From contig JAMLID010000016.1 of the NCBI GenBank assembly GCA_023954355.1, positions 1-64,000 on the forward strand: a stretch of DNA of 64,000 nt. The letters are read 5' to 3'. Within the stretch, counting starts at the first letter, position 1. The number at the start of each line of letters is the position of its first letter. This document shows positions 6,907 to 14,998 of this stretch, piece by piece. The translations under genes and the position numbers were made by a program. Under the pieces are notes generated by a model that did not search any database, was not told the DNA's origin, and saw nothing but the letters and a program-made list of their open reading frames with translations. The DNA is from Oligoflexia bacterium. GTDB lineage: Bacteria > Bdellovibrionota > UBA1018 > CAIPTA01.

Positions 6907-8112
6907 ATGGATAGAGTTTATGGAAATGTTGGTGTTTTAGATATTCGAAATACTAGTGAGGAAGTATTTAAAGATAAAATTAAAATAGGAAACGTAGGTA
7001 TGGTTCTTTATTCAAAGCAAACATCTCATTTGTTAAAACATATTTCCGCAGGGAATATTGGTAGTATTACAGAGTGTGAAGACGATGTTCAGCTAATTCA
7101 AGGAAAAAGCGTATTGGGCTCAGAGAGCTTAAAAGATCTCAAATCGCCATTACGGCTTTTGGTTATGGGCAAGTTAGTCATTCAAGATAATACAAGTATT
7201 GAGGCCTTTGAAAAAGGTGTAGCGTCCTTGCATGTCTCTGGTAAGATTCTTTGCCCGTCTGATCTATTGCCTGTGGTTCAAGCCAAAGCACTTAGTTTGA
7301 ATGGAAAAATAGAAACATATCCATCAGGCTATCGCTTAATCGAAAAAAGCATTCGTTACAGCAAAGTGCAATTATCAGCGTTAGAGCCCAATAGTAAGCT
7401 TGCGATTATGGGGGACTTAGGCTTTGAGTCAGATGTGACACCAGAGCTTTTAAAAGAAAGAATTTCTAGTCTTTTTGTGAAAGGTAAATTATCTGCATTT
7501 GAGGGTTTGCTAAGTAGTATTCAAGAGAGGCTACATTCAAGTAGCAGTACTTTGCTAAATATGATTCCTAATGGTTATGAATATATTGCTGATGATGTTT
7601 TTGTTGGAACGTCAGAGCTTTTATTATGGAGTGGAGCAAAGTTATTTTTTAATGGCTCAGTTCAGTTTGCTTCGGATGTTTCAGATAAAGATATAGCAAA
7701 TATAGAGACATTCCTTGCAAGTGATATCGTCTATTGTAGAGAAAGTTTATTGCCTGCTCTTGTTAAAAAGTGTGATCGATTTAAAACTAAATTTTCTTTA
7801 TATAAAGAAAGATTATTTCTAAACGACGGCCAGTCAGAAATCACTAAGGCATATCTTACTCAGGGAAAAGGGAGTGTTAGTATTATTAATCATGGTGTTT
7901 TGACCTTTGATGAAAAAATCTCTATTGAAGATATTGGCGAAAAAGTAGATGCGATTAAAAATTTCGGTGTTCTTATGGTTGACGATGCAATTATGGGAGC
8001 TATTCAAGAGAAAGTAAAAGAAGCTAGTGGACCTATTCTTTCTAATAAAAATGAAGTTGATAGTGGTGATAGTGATAAGGCGGCAGGAAACATTGGTGTC
8101 TTAAAGCTTTAA
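6907..8112 (+). CDS. Cytoplasmic protein with four degenerate ~80-residue repeats, paired with the sigma factor
   Basis: 401 residues with no signal peptide or membrane helix. I see four related units starting near residues 82, 164, 245 and 323. Each has a strand such as LLVMGKLVI, LAIMGDLGF, LFFNGSVQF or VSIINHGVLTF, then an acidic helix, then a second strand and an LLP(V/A)L-like helix. Short G-N-(V/I)-G-(V/M/S) motifs occur at residues 6-10, 28-32 and 49-53, and again at the C-terminus (394-398, AGNIGVLKL), bracketing the protein. The alternating strand-turn pattern suggests a solenoid. GGAGG precedes the ATG. I do not recognise the family; its place after the sigma gene suggests regulation of, or by, that sigma factor. 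Confidence 0.75.
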   Translation: MDRVYGNVGVLDIRNTSEEVFKDKIKIGNVGMVLYSKQTSHLLKHISAGNIGSITECEDDVQLIQGKSVLGSESLKDLKSPLRLLVMGKLVIQDNTSIEAFEKGVASLHVSGKILCPSDLLPVVQAKALSLNGKIETYPSGYRLIEKSIRYSKVQLSALEPNSKLAIMGDLGFESDVTPELLKERISSLFVKGKLSAFEGLLSSIQERLHSSSSTLLNMIPNGYEYIADDVFVGTSELLLWSGAKLFFNGSVQFASDVSDKDIANIETFLASDIVYCRESLLPALVKKCDRFKTKFSLYKERLFLNDGQSEITKAYLTQGKGSVSIINHGVLTFDEKISIEDIGEKVDAIKNFGVLMVDDAIMGAIQEKVKEASGPILSNKNEVDSGDSDKAAGNIGVLKL

Positions 8113-8120
8113 ATTAACAG

Positions 8121-8157
8121 AAAAAGATGAGTGCTAAAAAGCGGCGCTCATCTTTTT
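8121..8157. terminator. Bidirectional rho-independent terminator
   Basis: A 14-base inverted repeat (AAAAAGATGAGTGC at 8121-8134 with GCGCTCATCTTTTT at 8144-8157, one G-T pair) has T runs on both strands. It closes the sigma/repeat-protein operon on the plus strand and the cytochrome gene on the minus strand, overlapping the last codons of the latter. Confidence 0.85.
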
Positions 8158-8663
8158 CCTGTAAACATGGCTAGCCATGTATGCCGTTTGTAACGAATGC
8201 TATCAATAGCGATACCGAGAATATGGAGTATTAATAAAATTTCTATTCCCTGTGAGATTCTAGAATGTAAATTTTCTACCCAATCTTCTCCCCAAAATTG
8301 GTCTAAGTTCATCATCCAGCCAGTAATGCCCATGCCTATAATAAGTAGCCAAAGAGTAAGGTATACTAAAGAAGCTAAAGGATTATGTTTATTCTTGAAC
8401 TGCCCATCTTCAGAGCATTTATTCTTTAAGTAAGAAATAAGAGATCGTGGGTGGATGGGAAATGAACTAAAGCGAGAGGCCTTACCACCCACAAAGCCCC
8501 AAACGAACCGGATAAAAACGATTCCAACAGCGATGTATCCCGCCCATTCGTGTGCTTCTTCACCTTCTTCTAATAAAAAAAGATTTAAAAGCACACAAAC
8601 AGCAAGAGCCCAATGTAGAATTCTAGTGGGAATATCCCATAGGTTAACGGGAGTGTTTTCCAT
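8148..8663 (-). CDS. Cytochrome b561-family membrane protein
   Basis: 171 residues with four membrane helices. Candidate haem-ligand histidines sit in helix 1 (RILHWALAV), in the following AHEWAGY segment and in the last helix pair (ENLHSRIS ... LLILHILG). This is the pattern of the bacterial cytochrome b561 / Ni-Fe hydrogenase b-subunit family, which passes electrons across the inner membrane. The stop of the upstream PepSY gene overlaps the start by one base (TAATG), so the two are translationally coupled; b561-type proteins are often encoded beside small periplasmic PepSY or cytochrome proteins. The electron partner is unknown. Confidence 0.85.
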   Translation of the reverse strand: MENTPVNLWDIPTRILHWALAVCVLLNLFLLEEGEEAHEWAGYIAVGIVFIRFVWGFVGGKASRFSSFPIHPRSLISYLKNKCSEDGQFKNKHNPLASLVYLTLWLLIIGMGITGWMMNLDQFWGEDWVENLHSRISQGIEILLILHILGIAIDSIRYKRHTWLAMFTGKR

Positions 8664-8929
8664 TACTCTATGATTTCTTTCACATGCTCACCAGAAATAG
8701 GATTAAAGTAAATTTCTACTTTTTTACCTTCTTTATTCCATCCATAGATTTCGTAGCAGTTTCCTTTGGTTACTTTAAATTTTTTAATTTTATACCCTTC
8801 TTTTTTTAAGTTTTCTTGAAAAGCTTTTTGGTCTTGCCACTTTTCTTTCGGCTCTGTGGTGCAGTCTGGCCCTGCAAAGGCATGGCTAGAAATTAACCCT
8901 GCTACGATAGTTGTTACGATCATTTTCAT
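8663..8929 (-). CDS. Small periplasmic PepSY-domain protein
   Basis: 88 residues. A Sec signal peptide (1-19, ending SHAFA) is followed by a single PepSY-like domain: a helix (KAFQENLKKEGYKIKKF) and three strands ending EIYFNPISGEHVKEI, the usual PepSY_2 finish. Two cysteines (positions 23 and 58) could form a disulfide. It is coupled to the cytochrome b561 gene and probably acts with it in the periplasm. Confidence 0.8.
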   Translation of the reverse strand: MKMIVTTIVAGLISSHAFAGPDCTTEPKEKWQDQKAFQENLKKEGYKIKKFKVTKGNCYEIYGWNKEGKKVEIYFNPISGEHVKEIIE

Positions 8930-8942
8930 ATTGTCTCCTCTT

Positions 8943-9509
8943 CTAATAAAGTGAGTTAAATCCCACTAAAATCGCTATTCCAAATCCCATAAATAAAAAA
9001 CAGGCAAAAATACGCACCCACTTCATTGGTATACGGGATAACAAGTGGTCGCCTAGGAAAATTGCTAGTGCATTTGATGCCAACATGCCGATCGTGGTTC
9101 CTATTAGGGTAATCCATACCGCCGTTGAAAATTTAGCTCCTAGCGCAACTGTTGCTAGTTGAGTTTTATCACCCATTTCAGCAATAAAAAAAGAAATTAC
9201 TGTAGTTAAAAAAGCTCCGCGTCTCATTTGCTCAGATTCCTCTTCTTTGTCCGGGATTAAGATCCAAAAGGCGAAAAGAAAAAAACTGATTCCTAATGTC
9301 CATTTTAATGCGGTGGGTGAAAATAATGTGCTTATCCACGCACCCGCCCAAGTTGCTAATGCGTGATTTAGGAGTGTGGCAACAAATATTCCCGATAAAA
9401 TAGTCCACGGTCGGCGAAATTTAGTGACCAGAACCAGTGCGAGCAGCTGGGTTTTATCTCCCATTTCGCCAATGAACACGAGTAAAAACGAATTTATAAA
9501 TGCTTCCAA
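8943..9509 (-). CDS. GDT1/TMEM165 (UPF0016) family cation transporter
   Basis: Six membrane helices in two repeats, each with the diagnostic EMGDKTQL motif (near residues 15-22 and 111-118 from the chosen start). Bacterial members (MneA type) export Mn2+. The upstream leader looks like a yybP-ykoY Mn2+ riboswitch, which supports that role. I chose the TTG at 9509: GAGG lies six bases before it, and family members normally begin with MEAF right before the first helix. A GTG at 9521 adds four residues but has no ribosome binding site. The 13-base gap to the PepSY gene suggests possible co-transcription. Confidence 0.88.
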   Translation of the reverse strand: MEAFINSFLLVFIGEMGDKTQLLALVLVTKFRRPWTILSGIFVATLLNHALATWAGAWISTLFSPTALKWTLGISFFLFAFWILIPDKEEESEQMRRGAFLTTVISFFIAEMGDKTQLATVALGAKFSTAVWITLIGTTIGMLASNALAIFLGDHLLSRIPMKWVRIFACFLFMGFGIAILVGFNSLY

Positions 9510-9515
9510 TAGATA

Positions 9516-9536
9516 CCTCACGTTAAGGCCGTGAGG
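9516..9536 (-). promoter_or_regulatory. Hairpin hiding the Shine-Dalgarno of the GDT1 gene
   Basis: On the minus strand CCTCACG pairs perfectly with CGTGAGG (seven pairs, seven-base loop). The 3' arm contains GAGG, the ribosome binding site for the TTG start six bases later. The hairpin lies just downstream of the riboswitch-like region, so it is the natural translational switch. Confidence 0.65.
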
Positions 9537-9540
9537 TTGG

Positions 9541-9690
9541 TTCTAGATACAAGACCGCACGGCGAATTTTTCACCAGTGCTAGTCTCGTCAACAAAAAGT
9601 TCTTCTTGTAGGTGGGCCGGAGTTTTGTTTCTCAGTATGTCGACCCATCTCTTGGTTGCCCAAGCGACTACTCCCTAACTCGTTTATACT
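9541..9690 (-). ncRNA. yybP-ykoY-type manganese riboswitch (candidate)
   Basis: The minus-strand leader contains AGGGAGTAG near 9679-9671 and GTCGACATACTGAG at 9644-9631, matching the two conserved loops of the yybP-ykoY aptamer. A hairpin follows with ACGAGAC at 9588-9582 pairing with GTCTTGT at 9555-9549. It precedes a GDT1-family gene, a standard target of this class. Known members bind Mn2+ and turn on exporters. The call rests on motif recognition by eye; the exact boundaries are uncertain. Confidence 0.75.
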
Positions 9691-9765
9691 ACGAGCAAGA
9701 TGTAAATTAGTCAAGTAGCGCACTATATAGTAAATGCTCAAGCATGCGGCTGCTTAGTCAAAAAA

Positions 9766-11223
9766 TTATTTTTGGTAAATTTTCTCATGACAAGCTTTTT
9801 GAAAATGAGAAACTGTTTCATAGCTTGGCATTTCTTCCATGGATGTAGCGGATTTGTCTCTGACTGTTTTTAAAATATGAGTTAGTCTACCAGAATTGGC
9901 TTCTACTACAGAAACAGACGAATCGGTTATAGGCATTTTTGCAAAATCTTTTATGGTTCCTTTGGCTCCTGCTGTGGCAGTTTTTACACTACTCATAACT
10001 GGAACTATCCCTGCCAAGTTAATGAAGACAACTAGATTTGCTTGTCGAGCAAGTTCTCTTGCTTCTTCTTTTGTGCGAATGCCTTCTTTCATCTCGCCAT
10101 GAATATCAAACTCTCTTCCTGATACTCCAGATAAACGAGCTATTTTTGAGTCGTTATACCCTCTATAGGCGCCCCATAGGCTATCTGCAATAGACGGTAG
10201 GCACGCAGCTAGTGTTGGAAGAGTACCTAAGCCTGAAATGATTCCAGCTCCACAGAGAAGAGCTGTACTAAAGCCTACGCCAATGGATGATTTAATTCTT
10301 TGAGATTGTTGTTTCTCTAAATGAGCCCACGAAGCACAAGCATTTGCTTTTTCTTTTTCTTCCATTTTTTCTATTGATAAAAGAGCAATATTAGGAAAGT
10401 TCACCAAAGCCATTTCATGGTCTTGCATGGTTAAGATAAATCGGCTTGGGATAGTGTCTTTATGATCTACTCTCATAGCTTCGATTAAATCAACGAACTT
10501 ATGATTGTAATCTTTTAATTTGCGAAGTGCTTTTTCTATATTTACATCATTGATTTCTTTTAGTTTTAAAATCTCAAGCATAGGATTCTGATCAATCATG
10601 TCAGTAACAGAAGCCTCTGCGCTTTTATTTATGATGTATTGAAATTTAGAAGCAGACTGAAATAAAAAATCTTCACAACTTTTTTGTTCTACTTGGGCGT
10701 TTTTTTCTTGTAGATCATCATTTAAAAGTTTGATCATGGCTCTTTGCCATAGCTGTAGTGCATGGTTTTTTTCTTCTTTTGTGTATCGGTATAAATTAAA
10801 GTTGGCTACAGCCCTTGGGTCGAGCTCAGGATTAGATGCTAAGTTAAAAATAGCATTTTTTGAGAGCTGCATTAGTCCTCTAGAGTGGTGCTGAGAGAGA
10901 GAGGTTAGAATTTTTAAAGACTCTTTTTTATGCTTTAAGAGCGAAGTTAAGTTTGTTCTAAACTCAACACAATAAGAGTCGCTTTTATGTAGGCGAAAGC
11001 AATCAATGGTGTCTTGAATTCTTCTTTCTGTTTTATTGGCCGCAACTAAAAGAGATCTTTTCACATTTGATAAAATTTTTACTTTTGTTTCTGGGCTGCT
11101 TTCTCCGTTTGGGTAGGCCTCGCAATATTGCTCTATGCTTTGTGGAGTAGCAGCTTCTGCAAGTGTAGATGGAACAGATAATAGGGCGATTAGAAGAGAT
11201 AGTGGTTTTATTAAAGTGCTCAT
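9766..11223 (-). CDS. Secreted protein of unknown function
   Basis: 485 residues with a Sec signal peptide (1-24, cleavage after LAEA). The N-terminal two thirds is mostly charged helix. A hydrophobic, Gly-rich block at about 315-345 (GVGFSTALLCGAGIISGLG) and a second at about 398-412 could insert in a membrane or form a core. Several cysteines are present, consistent with disulfides outside the cytoplasm. I do not recognise the family. Monocistronic, with 205 bases upstream. Confidence 0.7.
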   Translation of the reverse strand: MSTLIKPLSLLIALLSVPSTLAEAATPQSIEQYCEAYPNGESSPETKVKILSNVKRSLLVAANKTERRIQDTIDCFRLHKSDSYCVEFRTNLTSLLKHKKESLKILTSLSQHHSRGLMQLSKNAIFNLASNPELDPRAVANFNLYRYTKEEKNHALQLWQRAMIKLLNDDLQEKNAQVEQKSCEDFLFQSASKFQYIINKSAEASVTDMIDQNPMLEILKLKEINDVNIEKALRKLKDYNHKFVDLIEAMRVDHKDTIPSRFILTMQDHEMALVNFPNIALLSIEKMEEKEKANACASWAHLEKQQSQRIKSSIGVGFSTALLCGAGIISGLGTLPTLAACLPSIADSLWGAYRGYNDSKIARLSGVSGREFDIHGEMKEGIRTKEEARELARQANLVVFINLAGIVPVMSSVKTATAGAKGTIKDFAKMPITDSSVSVVEANSGRLTHILKTVRDKSATSMEEMPSYETVSHFQKACHEKIYQK

Positions 11224-11427
11224 TTCGCATGTATCCTTTAGTCTATGGGCTCGAGGGTAGAATGCAAAAAGTGGTGCATCTTTTGATTTAAAAAATGCTC
11301 TTTAGTTTCAGGTACTTATGTTGATGAATAGCTATTAATCACTTAAGGTGATGCCTGAGCATTAGAGGGCTGTCTAAAAACTAGACAGTTTCTTTGTGGC
11401 TCTATAACAACTAGCTAATTTAGTGGT

Positions 11428-11694
11428 TTAGCGTAAACAGCCTAGGTTAGATGCCTGGTGCGGTTTAGATACTCTATAGACAATTTTATGCGCTTGGTAG
11501 GGGGCTTTAGTTGCATATACAGTTAGGTCTGATTGATAAGGCCTATCTGAAACGTATACTAGGCAGTCAGCTCTATAGGCATCCTGGGTGAAGTAAACAA
11601 GTACATCCGCTTTATATGGTTGATCTACAATGGTTACTATTTCAGCTAAAGCTATTTGGGCTTGAAAAAAAAGACTTAAGAATAATGCTAACAT
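11428..11694 (-). CDS. DUF6150-like secreted repeat protein
   Basis: 88 residues: a signal peptide (1-17, ending ALA), then about five short repeats of the form (Y/H)-x-A/S-x-x-x-V-Y separated by about 14 residues (YKADVLVYF, YRADCLVYV, YQSDLTVYA, YQAHKIVYR, HQASNLGCL). This is the pattern of the DUF6150 family, a small repetitive domain of unknown function. Cys49 and Cys86 may form a disulfide. GGAGG lies just before the ATG. Confidence 0.65.
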   Translation of the reverse strand: MLALFLSLFFQAQIALAEIVTIVDQPYKADVLVYFTQDAYRADCLVYVSDRPYQSDLTVYATKAPYQAHKIVYRVSKPHQASNLGCLR

Positions 11695-11770
11695 TGGTGC
11701 CTCCTAATTAGTAGTCAATAGCACGGTATGGATGAATGAGCCAAGTGTGTAATTTATGGTAAGTTTGTAT

Positions 11771-13123
11771 TTAGGTATTTTGCTCAATATACACACTAGA
11801 CAACTCTTTATGTATACTTAAAAAACTACCTTTTGCGTAAGTCTCTTTTTCTAATGTTAGAAAATGCTCTATCGTCAATTCGTTATTAGCGATGAACATA
11901 CGAACATAGTGATGCGCCATAATGAATATAGCACTTAATGGGCTTACTCTCTGTGCAAGAAGTTGATTGGGAAATCCTGATCCATCTGGTTTTTCATGGT
12001 GTTGAAGTAAGATATTATCTATATCAGGCGGTAAATTTTCAATAGAGCGTGCGAGTGAGGCCGAGTCTACAGTATGTGAAAGAAATGAATCCATTTCTTT
12101 TTCGCTAAATTTTGAACTATTTTTTTGTAGCTCATTCGTTGAGTCAATAGCTGCTAGGTCGTTATTCGTCAGCGTGATATCGTGAAGAAACGAAGAAACA
12201 CTTAATTTTATAGCTATTGTTTCAGAAAACCACGGCATTGCACTCGCAAAAGCTGTAGTTACTGCAGAAAGTAAAATTGAGTGTCTCGCTGAATATTCTT
12301 CTTCGCTTTTTAGCATCTTCGAAAGCAAGAGGCTTAAATTTTTGTTTTGAGACACAACTTGGATAGATTTATCTGCCACCGTTTTTGCTAACTCTTTAGC
12401 GGCTGGTGTAATTCCGATTTTATTAAAGGTTTCTTGAAGTGCATGAAAAGACAGCTGAATATTTTTTAGTTCTTTTTCTACGTCTGTCGCATTTGTTGTG
12501 TCTTTTAAAGCAAGTAGAATTGTTTTAATAGTGCAATCCAGGTACGTGTCTAAGTCTCCTCTAAGCACATACAAATGAGGCATTTTTTTGATTTCATATT
12601 TTTCTAAGTCTTGGCTGTCAAAGATATCGCCTTTATTAAGAATTTTGACATATTTTTTTTCGCTAAGACGAATAAATAGGTCGCAAGGTATTGGTTGAGT
12701 TTTAATTAATAATTTTGTTTTTACTTGAGCATAGTCAGGTAAATTGTCTTCACTAAAGTTGTGCTCTTTATTGAATTTTTGAAACAACTCTTTCAAAGGT
12801 TTAAGAATCATTGGTTTGGGCAGGTATCCATAGATTTCTTGGTCTTTTAGTTCTGGTATTTCATTTGGTGTAGCAGTGCTACACAATACGAAAGGAGTTT
12901 TCTTATTGGATTCTTGGAGGATTTGAAAAATTTTTCCTCCGGTACCATCAGGTAAGTTTTGATCAGAAATAACTAAATCAAACGTTTGATTCGTTAATGC
13001 ATTAAGTGCTGTCAAATAGTTCAGGCAGGGGGTTACTTTATACTCTGGATGAAGAGACTCTACAGCGGTTTGCATTACCTCGAGTAGATCCTCTTCATCT
13101 TCTATAATTAAAATCTTTTTCAT
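11771..13123 (-). CDS. Response regulator with C-terminal HD-GYP domain
   Basis: An N-terminal receiver domain (MKKILIIEDEED..., phospho-acceptor Asp54 in VISDQNLPDG), a middle region without a recognised fold, and a C-terminal HD-GYP domain with FLHDI and QHHEKPDGSGFP. HD-GYP proteins degrade cyclic di-GMP. The first motif reads HDITL where active enzymes have HDIGK, and GYP reads GFP, so activity may be reduced or lost. The start was moved eight codons inward from an ATG at 13147 to MKKILII, the typical receiver start. No sensor kinase is adjacent. Confidence 0.8.
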   Translation of the reverse strand: MKKILIIEDEEDLLEVMQTAVESLHPEYKVTPCLNYLTALNALTNQTFDLVISDQNLPDGTGGKIFQILQESNKKTPFVLCSTATPNEIPELKDQEIYGYLPKPMILKPLKELFQKFNKEHNFSEDNLPDYAQVKTKLLIKTQPIPCDLFIRLSEKKYVKILNKGDIFDSQDLEKYEIKKMPHLYVLRGDLDTYLDCTIKTILLALKDTTNATDVEKELKNIQLSFHALQETFNKIGITPAAKELAKTVADKSIQVVSQNKNLSLLLSKMLKSEEEYSARHSILLSAVTTAFASAMPWFSETIAIKLSVSSFLHDITLTNNDLAAIDSTNELQKNSSKFSEKEMDSFLSHTVDSASLARSIENLPPDIDNILLQHHEKPDGSGFPNQLLAQRVSPLSAIFIMAHHYVRMFIANNELTIEHFLTLEKETYAKGSFLSIHKELSSVYIEQNT

Positions 13124-13177
13124 AAGCGCTAATTTTACATTAGGCAAATATAAAGATCAGTAAATTTTGAAAACTTA

Positions 13178-14033
13178 TTAATTGAACGCTTGGAGTACTG
13201 GACTACCTTCCATTTCTGAAGGAACACTTATATCTAATGCCCATAGCGCAGTTGCTGCAGTGTCCATTGTGCTGATTCCTGCTGGTAAGCTGTTATTTGG
13301 CTTTACTCCTACGCCCCAAGCTAACCAAGGAATATTTCTATGAGCAGGTATTGCGCCACCGTGACCTCTACCAGTGCCACCATGGTCTGCGGTGATGATT
13401 AGAAGAGTTTTTTCGCTTAAGCCACTATTTTTAATCGCAGAAACAATGGTTCCAACGGCTTTATCTGCTGTCTTTAGTGCCTGTATATACTTCGTTGTAT
13501 CCCACCCATATCTGTGACCTGTCCAGTCTACTTTTGGTAAATGAACAAGTGTTAAATTCGGTTTCTCGTTTAGAAACAATTTTTCAAATGCGTTGGCTAC
13601 AGACTGATCGCCTCCGTAATTGAGCTGAAAAGAGTCGATAGAGCTGGGTAGGTTTAGGTGTTTAAACTTTTCTTTACCTGCAATCATGGCAGTTTTTAAG
13701 TTTGATTTTTTTAGCGTGTGAAAAAATAGTTTCTACTCTAATTAATCCTTTAGAAAATTATGTGAATAAAACATTAACACCGTGTACGTCCATATCTACA
13801 CCACTAATCATAGATGCATGTGACATCAGTGTTGCGCTTGGTAAAATTGTTTGAGCATTCCACGATACTGAACCTGTCTTGGCTAATGCCTTGATGTTAG
13901 GGAGGTCTGTTTTTTCGATTGTTGAAGGTTTTCCGCCATCTATTGATACAATTACGACATGGTCGGCAATTTTTTCGGCAAAACAGATAGGGGATAAAAG
14001 AAAAATAGATGCAATAAATATTGTTCGTAACAT
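13178..14033 (-). pseudogene. Alkaline-phosphatase-superfamily phosphodiesterase, broken
   Basis: Two fragments make up one protein. The N-terminal piece (from 14033) has a signal peptide, then VIVSIDGGKPSTI and the SATLMSHASMISG...HGVN motif of the nucleotide pyrophosphatase/phosphodiesterase fold. The C-terminal piece (to 13178) has KTAMIAGKEKF, LIITADHGGTGRGHGG and PWLAWGVGVKP. A TAA at 13760-13758 interrupts the frame. Recognisable sequence continues beyond it (LIRVETIFSHAKK), and a run of seven A (13706-13712 on the plus strand as T) then shifts the frame into the second piece. At least two lesions are therefore present. A sequencing error in homopolymers is the alternative. Confidence 0.8.
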
Positions 14034-14159
14034 TACGAGCCCTCCTTGGTGTTTATCCCAATCCTATGGGATATCTCTATTTATAATTAAGAGTAGCATA
14101 TTGAACAAAAGCTAGAAGTATTTTATGAGTCTTAACAAAATTCTAAAAATGTCTAATGT

Positions 14160-14957
14160 ATGAGTATATATCGATTTGAAAGTATGGGAATCGGAGTGTA
14201 CGCAGCTGTTGAGAAAGACTGCGACAGAAATGATCCGAGAAGAAAAATAAAGCCTAGCGGTCTTTGGCTGCCTAAAGTTGGAGAATCTTATAAAGGTGCT
14301 AAGTCTTTTTTTACCAAAAAGGGATTACAAGTATATTTAGAGAGCGGCTTACAGGAGTGGCATCGGTATGTTTTAGTACAAGAGCCAAATATACTTGTGG
14401 GCGATAGTCTCGAAACAATTTTATACCAAGATGAATACCAGTTAATAGGGCATGGAGGAGAAAATTTTAAAAACTATTCTTGGGAAAATTTTCTTAAGCA
14501 AAAACTTTCTTATCCACTTGAAGAAAAAGTTGCTGTTTTTCTTTTTCGTAAAAAAAACTCTCAAATAGAATTACTTGTATTTGAACATGATAAAAAATGG
14601 AGCGAGGCGGGAATACAAGTACCCGCTGGTGGTATCGAAGCAGATGAATCAGCAGAAGATGCAGCTCGTAGAGAAGTTTGGGAAGAGAGTGGTCTTAGAT
14701 TAAGCCAAGAACTAACTGAGGTATCGTCGTACTATTTATTTCGTTCTAGTCATAAAAAGCTAAATCATCGGAGGGTATTTTATAGCTATATAGAAGAAGA
14801 GCGCAATTCATGGACGCATAGAGTCGCCTCTAGTGGCTTAGATGAGGGGATGAGCTTTCATTATTATTGGATTCCCTGGGAGAATGCACCAAGTCTATTG
14901 GCTGGTAGCCTTGGTTATAGTTTGCAAGAAGAATCTCTATGGAAGTTCTTGAAGTAA
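14160..14957 (+). CDS. NUDIX hydrolase
   Basis: 265 residues. A perfect NUDIX box is present at about residues 158-180: GGIEAD-E-SAEDAAR-REVWEESGL, fitting Gx5Ex7REUXEExGU, so it should hydrolyse a nucleoside diphosphate linked to another group with Mg2+. The first 90 or so residues form an extra N-terminal region (WLPKVGESYKGAKSFFTKKGL...) without a recognised domain. The substrate cannot be predicted. ATG at 14160 is used. Confidence 0.85.
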   Translation: MSIYRFESMGIGVYAAVEKDCDRNDPRRKIKPSGLWLPKVGESYKGAKSFFTKKGLQVYLESGLQEWHRYVLVQEPNILVGDSLETILYQDEYQLIGHGGENFKNYSWENFLKQKLSYPLEEKVAVFLFRKKNSQIELLVFEHDKKWSEAGIQVPAGGIEADESAEDAARREVWEESGLRLSQELTEVSSYYLFRSSHKKLNHRRVFYSYIEEERNSWTHRVASSGLDEGMSFHYYWIPWENAPSLLAGSLGYSLQEESLWKFLK

Positions 14958-14962
14958 AAATT

Positions 14963-14991
14963 CTCCTATGTAATACCCCCTAATACAGGAG
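14963..14991 (+). promoter_or_regulatory. Hairpin over the ribosome binding site of the 41-residue-repeat protein
   Basis: CTCCT-AT-GTA at 14963-14972 can pair with TAC-AGGAG at 14984-14991 (eight pairs, two-base bulge). The 3' arm covers most of the AGGAGG ribosome binding site of the gene starting at 14999. It could reduce or temperature-modulate translation. The stem is modest and may be accidental. Confidence 0.35.
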
Positions 14992-14998
14992 GAATTAG

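Noticed and set aside
9509..9521. GTG at 9521 as the GDT1 start
   Set aside because: It has no Shine-Dalgarno and lies in the arm of the hairpin that includes the GAGG of the TTG start at 9509.
11370..11388. CTGTCTA/TAGACAG hairpin as a terminator
   Set aside because: Seven-pair stem with a five-base loop, but no T run follows on the minus strand where the nearest gene ends, and no plus-strand gene precedes it. Kept out of the feature list.
13178..13687. Separate intact C-terminal phosphodiesterase gene
   Set aside because: The frame has no ribosome binding site, begins in the middle of a conserved domain, and its missing N-terminus lies directly upstream in another frame.
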